From Catenulispora acidiphila DSM 44928 (GTDB lineage: Bacteria > Actinomycetota > Actinomycetes > Streptomycetales > Catenulisporaceae), in the NCBI RefSeq assembly GCF_000024025.1, contig NC_013131.1, positions 5,890,001 to 5,954,000 on the forward strand: DNA of 64,000 nt. Direction: 5' to 3'. The number at the start of each line of letters is the position of its first letter. Within the stretch, counting starts at the first letter, position 1. The notes beneath the pieces were generated by a model. That model had not been told where the DNA came from. It did not search any database and was given only the letters and a program-made list of their open reading frames with translations. The position numbers were made by a program, and so were the translations under genes. This document shows, in pieces, positions 16,850-24,585 of this stretch.

Positions 16850-17119
16850 TTTTACGTCTTCGAGCATGGTTTGATGGCCTCGCAGGGGGCGTAGTTCGGT
16901 GGTGGGTAGCTAGGCCGCGTTGGCGGCCGGCGGTGGTGGAGCGACACGACCGCGCGTAGGTCCGAGTCGCTGCGCACACGTTTGGGCTGGCGGGTGTCTG
17001 CCGCGTTTGAGGGGCACCTGAAGTCAAGGTCAAGGGCAGGCGCCTCCGGCGGGGGCACTCCGCAACGGGGGGTCGGGCCGGGTCGGGCTGCTCGGCGGCG
17101 GTTCGAATGTTGGTCGCCT
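16850..17119 (+). repeat. Left arm of large inverted element pair
   Basis: Inverted relative to 17620-17893. The outermost 41 nt (16850-16890) are an exact reverse complement of 17853-17893. An 18-nt exact block lies at 17001-17018 against 17725-17742, with recognisable similarity in between and up to the hairpin. Short open frames exist but none has a start with a ribosome site and a credible protein. No gene is seen here. Confidence 0.85.
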
Positions 17120-17120
17120 T

Positions 17121-17282
17121 TGTCCCGGATCCCTCGCCGCTGTCGTCGCCGTAGACGGAATCATTGCGGCCTGGCGGAGTCAAGTCGGATCGCAATTGCT
17201 GTGGTGCTGTTTCGTTCGACTTGACACCGCCAGTCCACAATGATTGGCAGAGCCCGCCGACAGCGACGAGGGATCCGGGACA
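17121..17282. repeat. Hairpin element H1 of inverted pair (MITE-like or structured RNA)
   Basis: 162-nt imperfect palindrome. Ends TGTCCCGGATCCCTCG (17121-17136) and CGAGGGATCCGGGACA (17267-17282) are exact inverted repeats. An inner stem pairs AATCATTG with CAATGATT and GGCGGAGTCAAGTCG (17173-17187) with CGACTTGACACCGCC (17217-17231), one mismatch. Small side hairpins CCGTAGACGG and GGCAGAGCC sit between outer and inner stems. Compared with H2 the stems differ by paired changes. Confidence 0.85.
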
Positions 17283-17459
17283 ACACCCTTGTGGGGAGGA
17301 GGTCCCCCGCCTATCGCAGAATGCTCACCACTTGCAGGCTTCCAGTCCCGGCGCGATGCCGGCAAAAGGCGCAACTGCCTTTCCCAAAAGGTGTCGGCGA
17401 GTAGGTGAAGCAGTAGCCTGGCACCCACGTCGGTGGATCCTCCACACCATACGGGGTTG

Positions 17460-17619
17460 TGTCCCGGATTCCCCGTCGCGTCGGCGGGCTCTGCCAATCT
17501 TTTCGGACTGGCGGTGTCAAGTCGGGCGTTTCTCGACCACAGCAAAAGTGATGCGACTTGATACCGCCAGGCCGAAAAGATTCCGTTTACGGCGACGACG
17601 CGACGGGTAATCCGGGACA
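17460..17619. repeat. Hairpin element H2, inverted and co-varying copy of H1
   Basis: 160-nt imperfect palindrome. Ends at 17460-17480 and 17599-17619 pair at 20 of 21 positions. The inner stem pairs 17496-17524 with 17554-17582 at 27 of 29 positions around a 29-nt loop. Read on the minus strand it aligns to H1 along its whole length, with the inner stem changed from ATCATTG/CAATGAT to ATCTTTT/AAAAGAT, so pairing is kept. Side hairpins are also conserved (CCGTAAACGG, GGCAGAGCC). Confidence 0.85.
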
Positions 17620-17893
17620 AGGCGACCACAAGCAACGACCGCCGCCCAACAACGCGGCGCCCCCTCCCCGGAGCGAGTGCCGCTCGCCGCGAAGGCGCCG
17701 CCGGAGGCCCCGCCCTTGATTTCTGGTGCCCCTCAAACGCGGCCGCGACCCGCCAACCCCAACGCATGCGCAGTGACTCGGACCGGTGCGCGGTCGTGAA
17801 CACGAACAACCGCCGGCCGCCAGCGCCGCCCAGAAACACTCAACCGAACCGCGCCCCCTGCGAGGCCATCAAACCATGCTCGAAGACGTAAAA
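17620..17893 (+). repeat. Right arm of large inverted element pair
   Basis: Reverse-complement partner of 16850-17119; its outer 41 nt are an exact match. The sequence directly next to H2 (AGGCGACCACAAGCAACGAC) also mirrors the sequence next to H1, so the two copies are continuous from hairpin to outer end. The 176 nt between H1 and H2 (17283-17459) partly mirror too (ACACCCTTGTGGGGAGGAGG against the reverse of the end of that stretch). From 17894 to the LAL stop at 18006 I see only low-complexity C/A-rich DNA. Confidence 0.85.
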
Positions 17894-18005
17894 GGCTTCT
17901 AGAAACCCACTAACCAACCGCACCAACCCAACCAACCTGCGCACCGCCCCGCCCCGCAGCCCACCCCATATCAATCAGCCGCGCCCCCAAAGCCCGTCCC
18001 CGCCC

Positions 18006-20762
18006 TCAGCGCTCCCCCGCCGACAGGGCGCCGTCCAGCTCACGGCGTGAGGAGATTCCGACCTTGACGAAGATCTTGCGCAGGTGCCATTCGACTGTGC
18101 GGGGGCTGAGGAAGAGCTGTGCGCCGATCTCGGCGTTCGAGTGGCCGGCGGTCACCAGGCGGGCGATCTGCGCTTCCTGGGGTGTCAGGACCGGTGTGCC
18201 GATGGTCTGCTTGCGCACGGTCTCGCCGGTGGCGAGTAGTTCTCTGCGGGCTCGTTCGGCGAAGGCCTCCAGGCCGATCGTTACGCATGCCTCGTGTGCC
18301 GCGCGTAGTTCCTCGCGGGCGTGGGCGCGGCGGTTCTGGCGGCGTAGCCACTCGCCGTAGAGCAGGCGGGTGCGGGCCACGAAGACGTCGAGGCCGCCGT
18401 CGGTGAAGTGCGCGATGGCCTCGCGGTAGCGGTCTTCGGCCTGGTCGGCGGTGCCGACGAGGGCGTCGGCGACCGCGTGGGCGCCGAGGGCCCAGGGTGT
18501 GCCGGCGCGGCTCCAGTCGCTGAGCCGCTCGCGGGCCTGTGCCGCCGCGGCTGCCCCGTCGGCGCGGCTCGCCGCCTCGACCAGTTCGCTGCACGTCCAG
18601 CGGTAGGCGACAAGGTCCTGATATTCCATGCCGCGCAGCGCGGACTCCATCGCCTGCGGATAGTTGCCCAGACCGTTGTGCAGCACCGCTCGCGAGCACG
18701 CCGCCATGCCGATGAGCCGCCCCAGACCGCGCTGCTCGCCGTCGCGTTCCATCGCGTCGATCACGTCCAGCGCCGAGCGCTCCCGTCCCCGATACGCGCT
18801 GAGCAACGCCGTGGTGACCAGGCTGGTCGCCGCACCCGCCGCTTCCTCGGTCGCCGAAGCCTCGGCCAGCAGTGCCCAGGCTTCGGGAAGGCGTCCGACA
18901 TACCCCAGCGAGGCTGCCCGATACGGCAACGCCGTCGACAGGATCGAAAATGCTCCGGTCCGCCGAGCGAAGCCGACCGCGCGCTCGGTGACGCTCAGCC
19001 AGGCCTGCAAGTCCCCGAGCTCGACTGCCGCATTCGCCGCCGGCCACATGTCAGCCAGGTCCGCGTCGTCGGTGAGGGTGCTCAGCGCCTGCTCCAGCAA
19101 CGGGAAGGCGGCGACCGGTCCCTCCAGACTCCAGGCGGTCAAGGCGCGCAGGAAGACGCCTCCCATATCGTCGCTCGGCGGCAGCTCGCGAGCGGCTTCG
19201 GCGGCCCGCCGCATCCCGCTCGCGTCGAGCCGTCCGGCCCAGATCGCCGCGCCGAACGCCGCCAGGCACGTCTCGCGCGCGGCAGCCGGATCCAGGTCCC
19301 GCAAACCGCGCGCGGCGTCGATCAGCGGCTGAACGGCGCCGAGCCCGGAGTTGGTCATGGCCGAAGCCTTGGCGCGCAGCCGGTTGGCATCGGCCTGCTG
19401 CAACGGGCTCAGCGGACCCAATTCGGCGGCGGCGAGCAGGTCCGGCAGCCGGTATGGCAGTCCTGCCTTGAGATAGGCCTGCGCCGCCGCCAACGCTCGC
19501 CGCGCGCGCTCGGACGGATCCGGGCTGAGCGCGGCTGCCTGTTCCAGGAAGGAGGCGGCGGCTGCCCGGCCGCCGCGCGCCAGGGCACGGTCGGCGGAGC
19601 GCTCCAGGTCGGCGGCGACCTGCTCGTCCGGGCCGAGCGCGGCGTGCGCGCGGTGCCAGGCGCGCCGGTCGGGGTCGCGATCGGCGTCGGTGGCTTCGGC
19701 GAGGGCGGCGTGGACCGCCAGCAGCGTGGCTCCGTCCGCGCCGTGCCAGACGGCCGAGCGCACCAGCGGGTGCCGGAAGCGCAGCGGCGTGCCGGGGTTG
19801 AGCAGTCCGGCGGCCTGCGCCGGTGCGGCGGCGTCGGGTCCGACCTCCAGCAGGCGTAGCGCGCGCCACAGCAGCAGCTCGTCGCCGACCGGCTCCACCG
19901 CCGCGACCAGCAGCAGCGTGCGGGTCTCGGCGGGCAGCGCCTCCACACGCCGCCGGAAACCCTCCTCGACCCGGGTCGCCAGCGGCGCCGAGCCCGGTCC
20001 GCCGAAGCCGAACGCCAGCTCCGCCGCCGACAGCCCGCGCGGCAGCTCCAGCAGCGCGAGCGGGTTCCCGCCGGTCTCGGCGACGATCCGGTCCCGGACG
20101 CGGGCCTCGACCGGACCGGGCAGCACCGCATCGAGCAACGCCCGCGCCTCGGCGTCCCCAAGCCCGCCGATGCTGAGGGCGGGCAGCCCGGAGAAGCCGT
20201 CCTCCGTCTGCTTGTCGGTGACGCGCTCGGCGAAGACCAGCGCCACGGATTCGGCGTCCAGGCGCCGTCCGACGAAGGCGAGGATGCGCTGGGACATCAG
20301 GTCCAGCCACTGCGCGTCGTCGACCAGGCACAGCAGCGGGGCGCCGGTCGCCGCCTCGGCGAACAACCCGAGCACCGCCACGCCGACCAGCAGCATCTCC
20401 GGTGCGTTGCCCGCGCTCAGCCCGAAGGCGACGCGCAGCGCGTCCTGTTGCACCTGCGGCAGCTGGTCCAGGTGCGTCAGCAGCGGAGCGCACAGATGTT
20501 GCAGCGCCGAGTAGGCGAAGTCGGACTCGGCCTCGACGCCGGCGGTCCGGACCGTCTGCATCCGCACCGGCGGCAGCTGTCCCACGCGCCCCGACGCCGC
20601 CTGCTCGGCGAGGTGGTCCAGCAGCGCCGACTTGCCGATACCGGCTTCCCCGCGCAGCACCAAGGCCCGGCTGCGGCCTTCGCGCACCTCGCGCAGCAGC
20701 CGGTCCAGGGTCTCCAGCTCGCGGTTCCGCCCGAGCAGCTGGTGTTTCGCGTCTTGCGGCAT
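18006..20762 (-). CDS. LAL-type LuxR family transcriptional regulator
   Basis: 918 residues; ATG at 20762 follows GGAGGAC, so the open frame beyond it (to 21698) is not coding. STAND ATPase with GEAGIGKSALL at about 38-48, LLCLVDDAQWLD Walker B, GNPLALLELPRGLS; long TPR-like helical middle; LuxR HTH (LTPQEAQIARLVTAGHSNAE ... SPRTVEWHLRKIFVKVGISS) ending 20 residues from the C-terminus. It converges on the LAL gene at 13912 across the inverted-element region and diverges from the SDR gene at 20958, which it might control. Confidence 0.93.
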   Translation of the reverse strand: MPQDAKHQLLGRNRELETLDRLLREVREGRSRALVLRGEAGIGKSALLDHLAEQAASGRVGQLPPVRMQTVRTAGVEAESDFAYSALQHLCAPLLTHLDQLPQVQQDALRVAFGLSAGNAPEMLLVGVAVLGLFAEAATGAPLLCLVDDAQWLDLMSQRILAFVGRRLDAESVALVFAERVTDKQTEDGFSGLPALSIGGLGDAEARALLDAVLPGPVEARVRDRIVAETGGNPLALLELPRGLSAAELAFGFGGPGSAPLATRVEEGFRRRVEALPAETRTLLLVAAVEPVGDELLLWRALRLLEVGPDAAAPAQAAGLLNPGTPLRFRHPLVRSAVWHGADGATLLAVHAALAEATDADRDPDRRAWHRAHAALGPDEQVAADLERSADRALARGGRAAAASFLEQAAALSPDPSERARRALAAAQAYLKAGLPYRLPDLLAAAELGPLSPLQQADANRLRAKASAMTNSGLGAVQPLIDAARGLRDLDPAAARETCLAAFGAAIWAGRLDASGMRRAAEAARELPPSDDMGGVFLRALTAWSLEGPVAAFPLLEQALSTLTDDADLADMWPAANAAVELGDLQAWLSVTERAVGFARRTGAFSILSTALPYRAASLGYVGRLPEAWALLAEASATEEAAGAATSLVTTALLSAYRGRERSALDVIDAMERDGEQRGLGRLIGMAACSRAVLHNGLGNYPQAMESALRGMEYQDLVAYRWTCSELVEAASRADGAAAAAQARERLSDWSRAGTPWALGAHAVADALVGTADQAEDRYREAIAHFTDGGLDVFVARTRLLYGEWLRRQNRRAHAREELRAAHEACVTIGLEAFAERARRELLATGETVRKQTIGTPVLTPQEAQIARLVTAGHSNAEIGAQLFLSPRTVEWHLRKIFVKVGISSRRELDGALSAGER

Positions 20763-20957
20763 CTGTCCTCCGGCGTGGGTTCCTCCCGGAGGAGATTGAG
20801 GCCATCTTACGAGCGCGCGGAGGTGGTTGAGCTGCACGGATGGGCCGTCCGCGAGTGACGCGGCTGACTCAGCGCCAGATGACTGATGTCCCGGCGATGC
20901 CGCGGAGGCGACATTGGTGGTTGTCGGAGCTGGCGATGAAGATGAAAGGAATTTGAC

Positions 20958-21797
20958 ATGGCTCGCACATGGTTGATCACTGGGGCGTCCCGGGGTTTCG
21001 GTCGGGGTCTGGCCGAGGCGGTGTTGGACAGTGGGGATCAGGTTTTGGCGACGGCGCGGCGTCCGGAGCAGTTGGCGGATCTGGTCACGCGCTATGGCGC
21101 CTTGGTGCGTACTGCGGCGTTGGATGTGACCGACGTCGAGGCGGCCAGGGCTGCGGTGGCTGCTGCGGTGGGGGAGTTCGGGCGTCTGGATGTGGTGGTG
21201 AACAATGCCGGGTTTGCCAACAGTGGTCCGATTGAGGAGATGGCTGAGGCGGATTTCCGGGGTCAGTTCGAGGCGAACTTTTTCGGTGTGGTGAATGTGA
21301 CGCGGGCGGCGTTGCCGGTGTTGCGGGCGCAGCGGTCGGGGGTGTTTGTGCAGTTTTCTTCGGTGGGTGGCCGGGTGGGTGGCACGCCGGGGATGGGTGC
21401 GTATCAGAGTGCGAAGTTCGCGGTGGAGGGGTTCTCGGAGGTGTTGGCTGCGGAGGTGGCGCCGTTCGGGGTGAAGGTGGTGATTGTGGAGCCGGGTGCG
21501 TTCCGCACTGATTGGCAGGGCTCGTCGATGGAGCTGCACGCTGTCGGTGCCGACTACGAATCCACGGTCGGGGCGATGAACGCCTACCGCGCCGAGAACA
21601 GCGACAACCAGCCCGGCGACCCGGTCCGTGCCGCGCGAGTGATCATCGATGTGGTCGGGCACGACGACCCGCCGCGCCGCCTCCTGCTCGGCGCGCAAGC
21701 CGTCACCAGCGCCCTGGCCGCCGGCGAGGCGCGTGCGGAGGAGACCCGGAAGTGGGCCGACGCCAGCGCCGCCGCCGACTTCCCGCCCGGGGAATGA
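20958..21797 (+). CDS. Short-chain dehydrogenase/reductase, classical type
   Basis: 279 residues, ATG after AAAGGAA. Rossmann motif TGASRGFG at 8-15, NNAG at 82-85, Ser134/135 and Y149-x3-K153 as the catalytic set: an NAD(P)H-dependent oxidoreductase of unknown substrate. Codon use changes inside the gene. Up to about 21530 third positions are rich in G and T, and beyond that they turn strongly to C, like the neighbours. The encoded fold continues unbroken, so this may be a recombinant of two alleles or paralogues. A paralogue follows 62 nt downstream. Confidence 0.92.
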   Translation: MARTWLITGASRGFGRGLAEAVLDSGDQVLATARRPEQLADLVTRYGALVRTAALDVTDVEAARAAVAAAVGEFGRLDVVVNNAGFANSGPIEEMAEADFRGQFEANFFGVVNVTRAALPVLRAQRSGVFVQFSSVGGRVGGTPGMGAYQSAKFAVEGFSEVLAAEVAPFGVKVVIVEPGAFRTDWQGSSMELHAVGADYESTVGAMNAYRAENSDNQPGDPVRAARVIIDVVGHDDPPRRLLLGAQAVTSALAAGEARAEETRKWADASAAADFPPGE

Positions 21798-21859
21798 GCG
21801 GCCGTCGTTCCTCCCGTTCTCGCAGACTCACCAACAAACTCACCGAAAGAGACCGTTTC

Positions 21860-22717
21860 ATGAACCGCAAAACCTGGCTGATCACCGGCGCCTCCAGCGG
21901 CCTGGGCAAGGCGCTCGCCGAACACGTTCTGGCCCGGGGCGACCAGGCGGTGGTCGTCGCCAGCTCGACCGCCGCCACCGCCGAGCTGGCCGCCCGCTAC
22001 CCGGAGACCGCGCTGGCCGTGCGCCTGGACGTCACCGACGCCGGGCTGCGGGCGGCGGGCGTCCGGCTGGCGGAGGAACGCTTCGGCGGCATAGACATCC
22101 TGGTGAACAACGCCGCGATCGACTTCGTCGGCGCCCTGGAGGAGCAGCGGGAGGCCGACTACCGCCGGCTGTTCGAGGTCAACTTCTTCGGCGCCGTCGA
22201 GCTGACCCGCGCCGTGCTCCCCGGCATGCGCCGCCGCGGCTCCGGCGTCATCGTCAACGTCTCCTCGATGGACGGCCTGGCCAGCCTCCCGGCCAACGGC
22301 TACTACTCGGCGAGCAAGTTCGCCCTCGAAGGCTTCACCGAGGCACTGTGGCAGGAGATCGCACCGCTCGGTCTGCACGCGATGATCATCCAGCCCGGCT
22401 CCTTCCGCACCGGCATCGAGCACCGAACCAAGGCCTCCGGCGACCCGATCGAGGACTACGCCGCGACCGCCGGCGCCTTCCGCGCCATGCTGGGCAACCT
22501 GTCCCCGGAGATGTTCCCCGGCGACCCCGACAGAGCCGCCGAGGTCATCTACGCGGAGGCGACGGCGCCCCAACCCCGCCACTGGGTCGTCCTGGGCAGC
22601 GACGCGCAGCGCCGCATCGGCGTCAAGCTCGACCAGCTCCGCGCCGAGTTCGACGCCGGCAAGGACGTGGCGCTGAGCACGGACTTCCCGGGGAGCGCAG
22701 ACAACGCGGTCCTCTGA
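21860..22717 (+). CDS. Short-chain dehydrogenase/reductase, paralogue of upstream gene
   Basis: 285 residues. Start ATG 21860 follows GAAAGAGACC; it opens with MNRKTWLITGASSGLG, parallel to MARTWLITGASRGFG of the gene before. NNAA at 83-86, Ser136, Y149-x3-K153. The tail has the same region before the C-terminus (GDPDRAAEVIYAEA against GDPVRAARVIIDVV). Tandem duplication is likely. It converges on the TIGR01777 gene, with a shared hairpin at the junction. Confidence 0.92.
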   Translation: MNRKTWLITGASSGLGKALAEHVLARGDQAVVVASSTAATAELAARYPETALAVRLDVTDAGLRAAGVRLAEERFGGIDILVNNAAIDFVGALEEQREADYRRLFEVNFFGAVELTRAVLPGMRRRGSGVIVNVSSMDGLASLPANGYYSASKFALEGFTEALWQEIAPLGLHAMIIQPGSFRTGIEHRTKASGDPIEDYAATAGAFRAMLGNLSPEMFPGDPDRAAEVIYAEATAPQPRHWVVLGSDAQRRIGVKLDQLRAEFDAGKDVALSTDFPGSADNAVL

Positions 22718-22756
22718 AACACCTCTTAGTCACCTCTGAGACACCCCGCTGACGCA

Positions 22757-22791
22757 ATGGCCTCACATGCTCGACGAGCGCGTGAGGCCAT
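22757..22791. terminator. Bidirectional hairpin between convergent genes
   Basis: 10-bp perfect stem ATGGCCTCAC / GTGAGGCCAT with a 15-nt loop that itself can pair GCTC/GAGC. It lies 40 nt after the SDR stop and overlaps the last codons of the minus-strand epimerase gene. No T-run follows on either strand, which is common in high-GC actinobacteria. Confidence 0.6.
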
Positions 22792-23689
22792 GCCCGTGCC
22801 CGGCCAGCGCCTGGCGTACCGCAGTCTCGATATCGTTGTCCCGGAAACGGAATCCGGCTGCCAGCAACCGCTCCGGCAGGACCCGCAGACTGCCCAGCAC
22901 CTCCGGGCCCATCTGCCCGACCCCGATACGCAGCGCCCACACCGGCAGCCGCAGCCGCGCCGGTCTGCCGACCGCCGACGCCAGCGCCTTCGTGAACTCC
23001 TTCGCACGCACCGGAATCGGCGCCGAGAGGTTGTAGGGACCCTCGCACTGCGGGCTTTCCCCCAGAAACTGAATGGCCGCGACAGTGTCGTGCAATGTCA
23101 GGAAGCTCCAATACGCGCGGCCCGAACCCAGCGTCGCGCCCACGCCGAACCGGAACGGCGTCAGCAGCCGCGGCACCAAGCCGCCGGCCGCGGACAGCAC
23201 CAGAGCGGTCCGCAGGTGGCAGACCCGCACCCCAGCGTCGGCAGCCGGACCGGTCGCGGCCTCCCATCGCGACGTGACCAGCGGCAGGAAGCCGTCGCTG
23301 CCGGCGGCGCTGGACTCGGTGAGCTCCTCGTCGCCGCGATCGACGCCGTAGTACCTGATCCCGGACATCGAGAGCAGGACTGCCGGCGGTCTCGCGGCGC
23401 GCGCCGCCATCGTGGCCAGCGCCGAGGCGGTGCCGATGCGGCTGGCGGCGATCAGGTCGCGGTAGCCGGCGTTCCATCGCCGGTCGCCGAGCGGAGCGCC
23501 GGCCAGGTTGATGACCACGTCGGCGCCGTCGAGAAGGCGCGGATCGGGCTTCGCCGGGTCCCATCGCACTTCGTCAGGGTTCTGCGTCGGTCGGCGGACC
23601 AGGCGGACGACGTCATGGCCGTCCTGGTGGTAGGCCGAGCTCAGCGCGCCGCCGATCAGCCCGCTCGATCCGGCGATGAGGACGCGCAC
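22763..23689 (-). CDS. TIGR01777 family NAD(P)-binding epimerase-like protein
   Basis: 308 residues, GTG start placed directly after the upstream TAG stop. Extended SDR of the YfcH/SulA-like group: nucleotide-binding GSSGLIGGAL near residue 7, VVINLAGAPLGDRRW near 58, SGIRYYG as the Tyr-containing active-site segment, RTALVLSAAGG, and C-terminal domain (DUF1731-like) with LRVLPERLLAAGFRFRDNDIETAVRQAL. Full length. The reaction is unknown for the family. Co-transcribed with the membrane protein upstream. Confidence 0.9.
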   Translation of the reverse strand: MRVLIAGSSGLIGGALSSAYHQDGHDVVRLVRRPTQNPDEVRWDPAKPDPRLLDGADVVINLAGAPLGDRRWNAGYRDLIAASRIGTASALATMAARAARPPAVLLSMSGIRYYGVDRGDEELTESSAAGSDGFLPLVTSRWEAATGPAADAGVRVCHLRTALVLSAAGGLVPRLLTPFRFGVGATLGSGRAYWSFLTLHDTVAAIQFLGESPQCEGPYNLSAPIPVRAKEFTKALASAVGRPARLRLPVWALRIGVGQMGPEVLGSLRVLPERLLAAGFRFRDNDIETAVRQALAGHGHGLTRSSSM

Positions 23690-24139
23690 CTAGTGCCCCA
23701 CGCTCGCGACCAGGGTGAGCACGAACCCGGATCCGACCAGCAGCAAGATGGCGCGTGCACTGATCCGCAGCTTGCGCCGGAAGCCCGGGCGCTCCTCGGG
23801 GAGTGCGAACACGCGCGCCGGCCAGTGGCGCCACGACACATGGACGAAGACGGCGGTCGCCGCGACGTCCAGGGCGAGCGCGATGCCGTAGACCACCCGC
23901 GCCCCGGCCCACGGGCCCAGCGCGATGATCGCCGCGGCGCTCGCGATCAGCGTCGCCGCCATCGCCAGCACGCGCCAGCGGTTGCCGTGTGCGAGGACTG
24001 TGATGAAGTCCTCGAGCTGGTCGTCGTCGGTGAAGAATTGCGCGCTGCGCGGCTGTACGAGCGCCAGGCTGTAGGTCATGGAGCCGGTCCACACCGCGGC
24101 CGGCAGGAGGTAGACGGCTTCGAGAATCACGATCGGCAC
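23690..24139 (-). CDS. Small four-helix membrane protein (DUF1772-like)
   Basis: 149 residues, ATG start. About four transmembrane segments: near residues 5-25, 57-77, 82-102 and 128-146. The spacing, N-terminal helix with Trp and loop FFTDDDQLEDFITVLAHGNRW recall the DUF1772/anthrone oxygenase-like group; I hold this loosely. Its stop abuts the start of the TIGR01777 gene with no gap, so the two form a pair. Confidence 0.75.
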   Translation of the reverse strand: MPIVILEAVYLLPAAVWTGSMTYSLALVQPRSAQFFTDDDQLEDFITVLAHGNRWRVLAMAATLIASAAAIIALGPWAGARVVYGIALALDVAATAVFVHVSWRHWPARVFALPEERPGFRRKLRISARAILLLVGSGFVLTLVASVGH

Positions 24140-24234
24140 AGTACGCCATCGAACCTATGTCGCCGAGGGCGAAACGCTGCTAACCTCCCGGGTTCAGGGG
24201 ACTGATACGTACACAGGTTGATCACACGGGGTGA

Positions 24235-24585
24235 ATGATGGGCGACCATCTCAGAGCCGATCTGAGAGCGATACAGGACCTGACCGGAACACTTCACGGC
24301 CTGGCCCAACAGCTCAATGAAGCGTTCAACTACCCGGTCGGGGACTTCACGACCGAGGCCGGTGCCGCGGACCTGGCCGCCGCGCTGGCCGAGTTCTCCG
24401 ACAACTGGACGATCCGGCAGGCGAACCTGTTGAGCGACTTGAACGATCTCGGACAGGTCGCCGAGGCGGCCGCGGCCACCCTCAGCGCCACCGACACGCA
24501 CCTGGCGCAGGCCGTGAACGGCGCGCTGACCAAGGCCGAGACGCCCGCCCCGCCGCCGCACACCGGCCGCCGGATGCCGGTATGA
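24235..24585 (+). CDS. Small EspC/WXG100-like protein, cassette 2
   Basis: 116 residues; ATG ATG opens the frame, so 24238 is equally possible. Helical, no signal peptide, Pro-rich tail. The central LAEFSDNWTIRQANLLSDL followed by a helix with TDTHLAQAV resembles actinobacterial EspC-like/WXG100 proteins that accompany type VII substrates. Its stop overlaps the next gene (ATGA). Same place and size class as the 99-residue gene of cassette 1. Confidence 0.75.
   Translation: MMGDHLRADLRAIQDLTGTLHGLAQQLNEAFNYPVGDFTTEAGAADLAAALAEFSDNWTIRQANLLSDLNDLGQVAEAAAATLSATDTHLAQAVNGALTKAETPAPPPHTGRRMPV

Noticed and set aside
16982-17839. Several open frames of 65-219 codons inside the inverted-element region
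   Set aside because: They overlap one another on both strands, have no convincing ribosome sites, and their translations are Arg/Pro-rich repeats of the kind any GC-rich non-coding DNA gives.
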